This document shows positions 1 through 7,186 of a stretch of 18,185 nucleotides of DNA, piece by piece. This stretch comes from JAYEIA01 sp034659855 (GTDB lineage: Bacteria > Bacteroidota > Bacteroidia > Bacteroidales > JAADGE01). The translations under genes were made by a program, and so were the position numbers. The stretch covers positions 1 to 18,185 of the forward strand of contig JAYEIA010000014.1 of assembly GCA_034659855.1 (NCBI GenBank). The letters are read 5' to 3'. Each line of letters opens with the position of its first letter. The stretch's first letter is position 1. The notes under the pieces are model-generated. The model was not told the origin of the DNA. It worked only from the letters and a program-made list of their open reading frames with translations, and ran no database searches.

Positions 1-3000
1 TTTCAATTACAGGATTCAAGATGGTGTTCTTATCTTCAACATTCAAGGGCATAACTCCGTACATGCGTATAGGCAAATCATTGGCTGTTTGCATATATTC
101 CTGCAACAACGTGATATGAATGTAGGCATTGGGGTGCATATCTTCAGTAACTTTAAACGAAAACTCGGTCGTTCCTTTTTCTGTTTTTGTCCAAAAGGAC
201 TTAATGCTTTTGGTTCCGTTTTCAATACTTACTAAGGCATTACCTTTATTATTTGACGGAAATGTAACCTTAACTTTATCACCCACCGCATACTTTTCTT
301 TGTCGGTGTTAAATACCAGCATGGATGCCCCCTCCTTGTTTTGATTACCGTCACTTCTGTAGGGCCAACTAAAGTATATAATCTTACCGGTGCTGTGTCC
401 GGTTTTTGTGTCTTTGGCCCATACTAGATAGCGCCCCCAGTGGTCATCTTCTGTTTCTACATTCCACGTTATTTTCCCGTTCGAGGAAATTTTGGTTTCA
501 CGTTTTATCAGCTTGGCCGAATTCCTGAAACTATAAGAGGATATTCTGTTGCGAGAAGAATTCCACCACCATCTCCAATTGAGTTTATAAAATTGGAATT
601 CAATTTTTCTGTTGCTTTTATCTAATTTTCCGTCAGGCGTAACGGTAACAAACTCACATTTAACGGGTTCTCCACTATCGTAATAATATTTATAATCGTC
701 TGTTTCGGGAGTAGTCATCCCAAGATACCCGTTATAGGGAGAATAAGCCTTTACACTTTTATTAATACTAAAATTACCACTTTTCTCAAACACCTTGGTC
801 GTGAAAGATGCCGTGAGCATACCCGGAGCTTTCTCCTTGGCATATACCCGGGCTTTAATATCCGCAACACCCTCGTCATTTGTCGTTCCTTCATATATAC
901 GTTCAGTTTTTGAATTGAACGATTTAACCGGGTCGTCAAAAACAAAGGTAGAGAACTTCGTAAACTCAGTCTTCTGAGGCATCAAAGTCATGTCGGTTTT
1001 CACCCTCATATTTTTGGCCGTTGCTCCGTGTAGCCACTTTGCCGTGATCCGGGCATCAATACCGTCACCTTCGGTAATGTACTTGTTCTCAAAATCCAGT
1101 TTAATGGACAATCTGTTGGGTTTAATGGTTTCTACTTTAACAATTTTCGAAAACTTCAAAGCACCCAATTCTACTGTAAATACATAATTCCCGGTAGGAG
1201 CATCAGGTTCGGTTCGTGTTCTGAATGTGTAAAATCCGGTGCTGTTAAGCTCCCGTCTTTCTGTTTTCAGAATGTTCCCTCTGGAATTTTTAAGTTCCAG
1301 CTTCATGGGGTGGTTGGCGGGTAATTTTGCATTTTCTTGATTTAAAACAAACGTAAGATATATTGAATCACCCGGACGCCTTACCCCTCGTTCCTCATAG
1401 ATGTATCCTTTAAGACCTTTATTTACCAGCTTTCCTGCAACTTCAAATTTACTAAGATTAAGTGCTTCATTATCGGCCAGTTTAATATAACCTTTTTGTG
1501 TTCCCAATTTTGCTACGGCAAATTGTGCATCTTTAACATCGTTTATGGTTACTTTTCCGTCTTTATCAGTCTTTGCATTGGCAATTAATTGCTTTTGATA
1601 ATCATATATTTCAACACTTACGCCTTCTTTTGGCCCGGCTTCATGTATATCAGTAACAAAAACATTAAGCGAATTATCTTTACCTTTTTTAGCTATTAAA
1701 CCCAAATTTGATGTAAGAATATTTTTACCTTTTTTAAGTTCATAGTAATAGGCTTCTTTGCAGGCATCATCTCTGTCTCTCCAATAATAATAGCGATAGC
1801 CGAATTCATTTTCATATTCGTCCCAGTTAATTTCTTTGGGATATGTAAACTCATCTTCTTCTTCCTCTTCTTGGTCGCTAAGGGCGCATGAATACAAAGA
1901 ATATTCCTTTTTTACTTTTAACACAATGCGGTAGATTGCTCCGGGTTCTGTTTCTGTTATTTTATTCAAATCCAGATGAAAAGTATTTTTTACACCAAGG
2001 TCTTTTATTCCGAATTGATCCAGCTGAATAGTTTCCATTGCTATGGGCTTTCCAACATATCTCAACCGGTATGAGCCGTCATAATCATTGCTTTGTAAAA
2101 ATTGAAGAATATTATTTTCATGTATCTTAATAACTGCCACATCAACAGCTTTTAAATTCACTGCTTCAAAAGCCAACAGCATCCCCTTTTTTGAAGACGG
2201 CAAAATATTTCCCTCTCCCAAAAAATTAATCTCGGGTTTTAATTCAGTAAATGCCGCAGCAAAATTCAGATCTTTTCCTATTTTGTAACCTAAAACATTT
2301 TTAATGCTCCCGGAAACGGTTATATTTCTGGTATCTTCAATATGAGAGGAAGTATAAACAGAAATAGTATTGGCATTAATTACGAATCTCGGGTTATTGA
2401 TACCCTTTATCCGAATGAGCCCGTCCAAGTTTTGGTTGGGTTGTATGGGATCCGAAAATTGTAATTCCAAGAATTGCTCCGGCTCGTTGTAAACCTTTGA
2501 GTTGATAAGTTCAAAGTTTTGAAACCCGGGAATGTTTATTTTTTTTGAAATATCTTGAGCTGCTCCTATTTTGCCACCGTCAACCTTGAGTTTAATCTCG
2601 TGATCATCCTTAGTTCGCTTGATGCTGTCAATGGTAAAAAAGTGTGTTAACCCGTCAATGCCGGATTCCCACTTAACATTGAGCTCATCTCGTTTATACT
2701 TTGCGACCAAAATACTTGAAATACTCTCAGCATTCTCAATGTCGGCAGTACTCACTACGCCTTTCAATTGTTGATATTTCAACTCCTTAAGATCTGTTGT
2801 TACCTGCTCTGTAACTTCAAAATCGAGTTCCTGCTCTATGGTTTCAAATTTAAAATTAAAACTTTTCAAGCTCTTTTTAATATCAATTAATTTCCCCAAC
2901 TTAAATTGAGTATAAAACGACTTGCCGGAGGGTAAGCTTTTCTCGGGAGTAAATTCTACGACATTCCCTTTCATTTCATATTTGCCGTCTATACTCGGAG

Positions 3001-3247
3001 AAAATTCAAATAAAGATTCCGGCTGCTTTTTCTTCTCATTCATGGCTGCAACCACATCACCGGTTAAATGAATTTGAATTGGATCGGCTTTAGATATTAC
3101 ACCGTAGGAATAGGCTGTAATATACTCTGCAAATTCCGGATTATCCGCATTGGTTTCTTTGCCTTTCATTAAATGCACAATTGCAAAAACTACAATAAGC
3201 AACACAACAAGAGAACCGGAATAAAACAATATTTTTTTCTTCGACAT
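1..3247 (-). CDS. Alpha-2-macroglobulin family protein (MG2 domain), 3' end outside window
   Basis: Open from the ATG at 3247 through the left edge, giving 1082 codons with no stop; bacterial members usually run 1500-1900 residues, so the C-terminal third is missing. The N-terminus (MSKKKILFYSGSLVVLLIVV) is one hydrophobic segment with no lipobox cysteine, so I read it as a membrane anchor or uncleaved signal facing the periplasm. Repeated beta-sandwich-like segments follow. Near residues 610-630 is the MG2-type motif YEERGVRRPGDSIYL, and near residues 950-960 a tryptophan cluster (NWRWWWNSS) that I recall from Bacteroidota homologues. Residues of about 455-510 form an unusual acidic, Tyr-rich stretch (DQEEEEEDE). 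Family role: trapping of foreign proteases in the periplasm, often beside the peptidoglycan synthase gene pbpC. Here the upstream neighbour is rlmN; the downstream side is outside the window. The bait and any thioester region cannot be judged. Confidence 0.9.
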   Translation of the reverse strand, partial: MSKKKILFYSGSLVVLLIVVFAIVHLMKGKETNADNPEFAEYITAYSYGVISKADPIQIHLTGDVVAAMNEKKKQPESLFEFSPSIDGKYEMKGNVVEFTPEKSLPSGKSFYTQFKLGKLIDIKKSLKSFNFKFETIEQELDFEVTEQVTTDLKELKYQQLKGVVSTADIENAESISSILVAKYKRDELNVKWESGIDGLTHFFTIDSIKRTKDDHEIKLKVDGGKIGAAQDISKKINIPGFQNFELINSKVYNEPEQFLELQFSDPIQPNQNLDGLIRIKGINNPRFVINANTISVYTSSHIEDTRNITVSGSIKNVLGYKIGKDLNFAAAFTELKPEINFLGEGNILPSSKKGMLLAFEAVNLKAVDVAVIKIHENNILQFLQSNDYDGSYRLRYVGKPIAMETIQLDQFGIKDLGVKNTFHLDLNKITETEPGAIYRIVLKVKKEYSLYSCALSDQEEEEEDEFTYPKEINWDEYENEFGYRYYYWRDRDDACKEAYYYELKKGKNILTSNLGLIAKKGKDNSLNVFVTDIHEAGPKEGVSVEIYDYQKQLIANAKTDKDGKVTINDVKDAQFAVAKLGTQKGYIKLADNEALNLSKFEVAGKLVNKGLKGYIYEERGVRRPGDSIYLTFVLNQENAKLPANHPMKLELKNSRGNILKTERRELNSTGFYTFRTRTEPDAPTGNYVFTVELGALKFSKIVKVETIKPNRLSIKLDFENKYITEGDGIDARITAKWLHGATAKNMRVKTDMTLMPQKTEFTKFSTFVFDDPVKSFNSKTERIYEGTTNDEGVADIKARVYAKEKAPGMLTASFTTKVFEKSGNFSINKSVKAYSPYNGYLGMTTPETDDYKYYYDSGEPVKCEFVTVTPDGKLDKSNRKIEFQFYKLNWRWWWNSSRNRISSYSFRNSAKLIKRETKISSNGKITWNVETEDDHWGRYLVWAKDTKTGHSTGKIIYFSWPYRSDGNQNKEGASMLVFNTDKEKYAVGDKVKVTFPSNNKGNALVSIENGTKSIKSFWTKTEKGTTEFSFKVTEDMHPNAYIHITLLQEYMQTANDLPIRMYGVMPLNVEDKNTILNPVIE

Positions 3248-3505
3248 AATTAGAACGAGTTTTCAGGGTTAAGGAATAAAAGTTAACAGCGTTTTTTATA
3301 GAAAGAGATTTGCGTTGTTTTAAAATTAAAATTCTACTAACACAGAATCAAATTCAGACTGTATCAATACGTAAAATTACAACAATAAATTTGCAAGTGC
3401 AATACTCCGGCAAAAAAATAAAATATTTGTCCACAGATAAACCATCCGATCATACTCCTCAGATTATTTATAGGTCTAAACTGTATTAAAAAAAACTTCG
3501 CTGTA

Positions 3506-4519
3506 CTATTTATTTAATTCTTTGGTAGAAAGCATACCGCAAGCAGCTTCTATATCCTGCCCTCTGGATTTTCTTACTGTAGCAGCAATTCCTTTTTTTC
3601 GTAATTTATTCTTGAACTCTTCCATTTCATTATCCGGGGTTCCTTTCAATCGAGAATTGGGGATTTCATGAAATCGAATGAGATTGACTTTGCATTTTAA
3701 ACCGTGGAGTATTTTAGTTATTCTGTTTACATCTTCATTTCGGTCGTTTATTCCCTTGAACATAATATATTCCACTGAAAAATGTCTTTTATAAACAAAA
3801 TCATGTGAGCGAATAATTTTAAGAACATCCTGTAGCGGGTTTGTTTTTTGTGCCGGCATTATCTCCTCTCGTATATCATCAAAAGGAGAATGCATACTTA
3901 GTGCCAGATGGCACTCACTTTCGTCCAAGAATCGTTTCAACCCGCTTAGTACTCCTATTGTAGAAACAGTAATTCTTTTGGTACTCATATTCAAGCCATA
4001 CTCAGAAGTAAGCAGCTTGAGAGAATTAAAAACATTGTCGGGGTTATCAAGCGGCTCGCCCATTCCCATGAAAACAATATTTGATATGTTATCCCTTTCC
4101 GGAAGACTTGTCAATTGATTAAGAATTTCACCGGCAGACAGGTTAGCCTGAAACCCCTGTTTTCCGGTCATGCAAAACTCACAGTTGTACTTGCAGCCGG
4201 CTTGAGAGGAGATACATAATGTATTTCGAGTTTCTTCCGGGATATATACCGCTTCAATATACCCTTTGTCTTCGTAGTGGAATAGATATTTGATGGTACC
4301 GTCCTGTGAAACAGTTCTCTTAAACGGCTCTTGTCGGCCCACGGCATGATTCTCTGAAAGTTCCTGTCTAACTTTTTTTGAAAGACTGGTCATATGCTCA
4401 AACGATGTAACATGCTTCTTATACATCCAATTGGCTAATTGCTCAGCAGTATATTTAGGGTATCCCTGTTCTAAAACAAAAGATTGCAGTTCTTCAAGTG
4501 TTTTTCCGTAAATGTTCAT
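3506..4519 (-). CDS. rlmN: RlmN: dual-specificity 23S rRNA A2503 / tRNA A37 C2-methyltransferase
   Basis: Radical SAM enzyme that methylates C2 of adenosine 2503 in 23S rRNA and of A37 in some tRNAs, in the cytoplasm. The 337 residues match the usual family length (about 340-380). The 4Fe-4S cysteines are in CKYNCEFC at residues 109-116 (CxxxCxxC). Cys102, seven residues before, and Cys327 in AACGM near the C-terminus match the two catalytic cysteines of the E. coli enzyme (C118 and C355). The phrase FMGMGEPLDNPDNV is the family GEPL motif. An exact promoter match ends 14 bases before the ATG, giving a very short leader. It is a single gene, separated from its neighbours by 258 bp and 405 bp. 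The 3505-3248 gap to the next gene shows no clear terminator. Confidence 0.97.
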   Translation of the reverse strand: MNIYGKTLEELQSFVLEQGYPKYTAEQLANWMYKKHVTSFEHMTSLSKKVRQELSENHAVGRQEPFKRTVSQDGTIKYLFHYEDKGYIEAVYIPEETRNTLCISSQAGCKYNCEFCMTGKQGFQANLSAGEILNQLTSLPERDNISNIVFMGMGEPLDNPDNVFNSLKLLTSEYGLNMSTKRITVSTIGVLSGLKRFLDESECHLALSMHSPFDDIREEIMPAQKTNPLQDVLKIIRSHDFVYKRHFSVEYIMFKGINDRNEDVNRITKILHGLKCKVNLIRFHEIPNSRLKGTPDNEMEEFKNKLRKKGIAATVRKSRGQDIEAACGMLSTKELNK

Positions 4520-4533
4520 GGTATTTTTTTTTG

Positions 4534-4563
4534 CAAATCTACATAGTTTTTTTGTCAGATCAA
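4534..4563 (-). promoter_or_regulatory. Bacteroidota-type promoter of rlmN
   Basis: Read on the minus strand, TTG (4563-4561) is followed by 19 bases and TAGATTTG (4541-4534). This fits the -33 TTG / -7 TAnnTTTG form of the Bacteroidota primary sigma factor. Transcription would start about 4530, so the 5' leader would be only about 10 bases. Confidence 0.65.
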
Positions 4564-4650
4564 TCGTCCTCTGAAACTATTCCTTAATATGTTGAAATAC
4601 AGGCTTTAAGAACTTTTCAGCACAACCTGTTTATTTTAAATCATGGCATA

Positions 4651-4682
4651 AAAAATGCCGAAACATAAATTTCGGCATTTTT
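4651..4682 (-). terminator. Rho-independent terminator behind the porin gene
   Basis: Perfect 13-bp inverted repeat (aaaaatgccgaaa / tttcggcattttt) with a 6-base loop and A/T runs on both sides, so it can work in both directions. Both neighbouring genes are on the minus strand, so it most plausibly ends the transcript of the 5593-4925 porin gene before rlmN. Confidence 0.8.
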
Positions 4683-4702
4683 TACATTGGAATTGTCAAT
4701 AA

Positions 4703-4919
4703 TACCTAAATTGAGCGATTATGAATAAAGAGAAGTGCCAATATTTTGAGAACAAAAGCTTTACAAAAAAATTGAGTGCACCAAATAGGTGCATGATGTT
4801 TTTTTGTAATGTCTTTTGGCTCAACGGCGAAGCCCTCATAAACACCTTATTAAATTATTTCAAAATTAGTGAATAAAAGGTTGGTGCTTATCGAAGTTCA
4901 TAATCACTCATTTTAGGTA
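4703..4919. repeat. 217-bp fold-back element (MITE-like) with long inverted repeats
   Basis: The ends are a 23-bp inverted repeat with two mismatches: left 4703-4725 starts TACCTAAATTGAGCGATTA, and the right arm read from 4919 backwards starts TACCTAAAATGAGTGATTA. Similarity continues inward more weakly (AAGTGCCAA against AAGCACCAA). It resumes in the middle, where TTACAAAAAAA (4761-4771) pairs with TTTTTTTGTAA (4799-4809) around the hairpin TGCACC-aaat-AGGTGCA. The right arm has about 45 extra bases with no partner. There is no coding capacity. It begins 6 bp after the porin stop codon, so on the minus strand it would be the 3' untranslated region of that mRNA. Together with the terminator at 4651-4682 it fills the 405-bp gap between the two genes. 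Confidence 0.7.
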
Positions 4920-4924
4920 ATAGT

Positions 4925-5593
4925 TTAAAAGTCTATGAAAAGACCTAAATCCAAAGAAATAAAGTGATTTTTTTCAGTCAGATATTTAACATAGGCATTA
5001 TCATCACCGTCGTACCATGAGTCAATAACTCCATGATTGTATTTTACAACGGGAACAAACTTTACCCCATCAGTAAGCTCAATGGAAGCACCTAAGCCGG
5101 CCATTAAGTACAGGTTAAAAAAAGTACCGGGAATGTCAAAATCTGTTTGAAGAGAAGTGTCGTCATTATTATCGGAGATATCCGCAACAGAAGACAATTG
5201 AATCGCCGGTGTTCCTCCAAAACTCATAACAACCCGTGTACTTGAAGCAACATCAAAGCTTGCGTTAAAGCTGACCGGAATTTGCATATACTGTCTTTTT
5301 ATATCATACCCATAACTAAAAAGCGTATCCTTAGTCTGAGAAAATTTACTTCCTTGCCAAGTAAAAAGAACGCCCACTTCGGTATTGAAATTATCGCCCA
5401 TATTTATTTTTAGTGCCGGCCCTATTCCAATACCCGATTTTATACCGTCGTTTGTAAAATTAAATGTATCTGTATCTGTTACATTGCTCCAGCCAAATAT
5501 CGGAACCACTTTTGCTCCGAATGAGAACGACTGTGCAGACACCATCTGAGCCACAAAAAGAACTACTGCAATACTGGTTAGTATTTTTTTCAT
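4925..5593 (-). CDS. Porin-like outer-membrane beta-barrel protein
   Basis: A 222-residue protein with a clear Sec signal peptide (MKKILTSIAVVLFVAQMVSA, cleavage probably before QSFSFGAK). The mature part of about 200 residues is made of alternating-hydrophobic strands separated by short polar loops (for example NTEVGVLFTWQGSKFS, MQIPVSFNASF, LYLMAGLGASIEL) and ends in Phe (DLGLFIDF), as outer-membrane barrels do. Length and pattern fit the small 8-stranded OMP_b-brl / PorT-like group common in Bacteroidota. The substrate or role cannot be told. It is a single gene, divergent from yebC with 143 bp between the two starts. It is followed by a fold-back repeat and a terminator. Confidence 0.8.
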   Translation of the reverse strand: MKKILTSIAVVLFVAQMVSAQSFSFGAKVVPIFGWSNVTDTDTFNFTNDGIKSGIGIGPALKINMGDNFNTEVGVLFTWQGSKFSQTKDTLFSYGYDIKRQYMQIPVSFNASFDVASSTRVVMSFGGTPAIQLSSVADISDNNDDTSLQTDFDIPGTFFNLYLMAGLGASIELTDGVKFVPVVKYNHGVIDSWYDGDDNAYVKYLTEKNHFISLDLGLFIDF

Positions 5594-5694
5594 TTTTTAA
5601 ATTAGTTTTAAGATTTTACACAAATAAAATTTTATTATTATACAAAGTTAACTACAAAATTAAAACTAAAATCAAATATAAAATATTTTTTTTA

Positions 5695-5702
5695 TACATT
5701 TG
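5695..5702 (+). promoter_or_regulatory. -7 promoter element of yebC
   Basis: TACATTTG matches TAnnTTTG exactly, 34 bases before the yebC ATG. No convincing TTG is seen 19-20 bases upstream, where the DNA is almost pure A/T. Confidence 0.45.
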
Positions 5703-5736
5703 TCATTCAAGACAAACTAATAAAAATTAACACACC

Positions 5737-6492
5737 ATGTCCGGACATAGTAAATGGGCTAATATAAAGCACAAAAAAGGAAAAGCAGATGCGAAAAAAG
5801 GAAAAATATTTTCACGTATCGTTAAAGAAATCACCATTGCCATAAAAGACGGCGGAAGCACAGATCCGGATTATAACCCGGCCTTACGTTTAGCTTTAAA
5901 TAATGCTAAAGGTGCTAATATGCCCAACGATAATGTTGAACGAGCCATTAAGAAAGCCAAAGATGCCGGAGAAAATCTTGAAGCCCATATATACGAGGGT
6001 ACCGGTCCGGAAGGGATTGCTGTGTACGTAGAGTGTTTGTCTGATAATTCTCAGAGAACGGTATCTTCCGTAAGACATGCTTTTAGTAAATACAACGGAA
6101 ATTTGGGCAAAAATGGTTCGTTAAGTTATTTATTTGACCGCAAAGGCATATTTACCGTTAATGCCTCTGAAATTTCAAACATGGAAGATCCGGAGCTGGA
6201 ATTAATTGATGCGGGTCTGGAGGAAACTGAAAAAGAAGAGGATAAATACTACTTAACGGTTGAGATGGCAGATTTCGGAAGTATGCAAAATAAATTAGAA
6301 GAATTAAAAATAGAGGTTGAAAATGCCGAGCTGCAAAGAATTCCGAAAAATGAGAGAGGAGTCTCCGTTGAAACGGCCCTCAAAGCGATGAAACTTATTG
6401 AGTTTTTGGAAGAGGATGATGACGTTCAAAATGTCTTTCATGACATGAAAATGACTGATGAAATTGCGAAGGCTCTTGAAGAGGAAGAGTAA
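5737..6492 (+). CDS. yebC: YebC/PmpR (TACO1) family protein
   Basis: 251 residues, close to the usual family length (about 240-250). It opens with the signature MSGHSKWANIKHKKGKADAK and carries the conserved NMPNDNVERAIKKA (residues about 60-74) and YEGTGPEGIAVYVECLSDN (about 83-101). Bacterial members were long described as DNA-binding transcriptional regulators. The mitochondrial homologue TACO1, and bacterial YebC, help ribosomes translate difficult stretches such as polyproline. The product is cytoplasmic. The acidic C-terminal tail (EFLEEDDDVQ...ALEEEE) is marked. It sits 107 bp upstream of rpsO, which has its own promoter, so it is probably a separate transcript among translation genes. 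Confidence 0.95.
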   Translation: MSGHSKWANIKHKKGKADAKKGKIFSRIVKEITIAIKDGGSTDPDYNPALRLALNNAKGANMPNDNVERAIKKAKDAGENLEAHIYEGTGPEGIAVYVECLSDNSQRTVSSVRHAFSKYNGNLGKNGSLSYLFDRKGIFTVNASEISNMEDPELELIDAGLEETEKEEDKYYLTVEMADFGSMQNKLEELKIEVENAELQRIPKNERGVSVETALKAMKLIEFLEEDDDVQNVFHDMKMTDEIAKALEEEE

Positions 6493-6527
6493 TTATTAAT
6501 TATTACGGAATAATAAATAATAATATT

Positions 6528-6557
6528 TTTGCTAAATAAAAATATTGTATATATTTG
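6528..6557 (+). promoter_or_regulatory. Bacteroidota-type promoter of rpsO
   Basis: TTTG (6528-6531), 18 bases, then TATATTTG (6550-6557). This is one of the best promoter matches in the window. The start should be near 6562, leaving a leader of about 38 bases in which S15 could bind its own message, as in other bacteria; no such fold was established here. Confidence 0.7.
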
Positions 6558-6599
6558 CGTCCTTAAAATATTTTAATAGAAAACATAAAATTACAGCGA

Positions 6600-6869
6600 A
6601 TGTATTTGACTGCAGAAAAGAAAAGAGAAATTTTTAGTGAGCACGGCAAAAATAGTGAAGATACCGGAAGATCCGAAAGCCAAATTGCTTTGTATACTCA
6701 TAGAATAAGCCATTTGACTGAGCACCTCAAAACATACAAAAAAGATCATGGAACTCGATCTTCACTGCTTAAACTGGTAAGTAAAAGAAGACGATTACTT
6801 CAGTATCTTAAAGACACTGATATTGAAAGATACAGAGCAATAATTAAAACGCTTAATCTTAGAAAATAA
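6600..6869 (+). CDS. rpsO: 30S ribosomal protein S15
   Basis: 89 residues, the standard length. The protein binds the central domain of 16S rRNA and helps form the small-subunit platform. The family pattern is plain: GRSESQIALYTHRISHLTEHL (residues about 23-43), DHGTRSSLLKLVSKRRRLLQYL (about 49-70) and the C-terminal helix ending TLNLRK. The gene is monocistronic by appearance: a strong promoter precedes it and a hairpin terminator starts in its stop codon. As in many bacteria it lies upstream of pnp, here with 317 bp between them that contain a terminator and a fold-back repeat. Confidence 0.97.
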   Translation: MYLTAEKKREIFSEHGKNSEDTGRSESQIALYTHRISHLTEHLKTYKKDHGTRSSLLKLVSKRRRLLQYLKDTDIERYRAIIKTLNLRK

Positions 6870-6891
6870 AAAAGGCACTTTTGCCTTTTTT
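6868..6891 (+). terminator. Rho-independent terminator of rpsO
   Basis: The stem AAAAAAGGCA / TGCCTTTTTT with a 4-base loop (cttt) runs directly into a T tract. The left arm overlaps the rpsO stop codon. It should separate rpsO from pnp. Confidence 0.85.
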
Positions 6892-6944
6892 TTGTTTTTG
6901 CAAGACAGTAAACTAATCTGCCTATAAAAAGAGATTGAACATAA

Positions 6945-7066
6945 GGCATATTTCATAAATGCAAATTTCCGGGTTATTTTAAAGTTTTAAAATCCTCATT
7001 TACAACAGATAAACTCCGGTTTTAAAATTTCAAAATGCCTTAAACTTTACACTTATGAAACATGCC
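6945..7066. repeat. Fold-back repeat, copy 1 (upstream of pnp)
   Basis: 122-bp element with inverted ends: GGCATATTTCATAAATG at the left, and the right end read backwards is GGCATGTTTCATAAGTG. The inner halves are also roughly complementary (ATTTTAAAGTTTTAAAA against ATTTTGAAATTTTAAAA), so almost the whole unit could fold into one hairpin. A second copy lies in the same orientation at 9308-9431; hand alignment gives 11 mismatches and 2 single-base gaps (about 90% identity). It lies after the rpsO terminator and before the pnp promoter, so it is probably outside both main transcripts. It is the main content of the 317-bp rpsO-pnp gap. Confidence 0.8.
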
Positions 7067-7146
7067 AAACATTATCAAGCATAACCGGCCACTTTCTCTT
7101 TTAAACGACGATCCAATTATTTATTAGTAATCTACGATTTTTATCG

Positions 7147-7154
7147 TACATTTG
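7147..7154 (+). promoter_or_regulatory. -7 promoter element of pnp
   Basis: TACATTTG is an exact TAnnTTTG match, 32 bases before the pnp ATG. The -33 region (TTATTAG at 7121-7127, 19 bases upstream) is only a weak match. A start near 7158 gives a leader of about 28 bases, too short for the long RNase III hairpin known in the E. coli pnp leader. Confidence 0.5.
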
Positions 7155-7186
7155 CTCTCTTCATTTGAACACGTAAATAACACATA

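Noticed and set aside
5464..5730. Plus-strand open frame of 88 codons overlapping the start of the porin gene
   Set aside because: It lies antisense to the porin signal peptide and its promoter, has low-complexity Lys/Ile/Tyr-rich content and no family resemblance.
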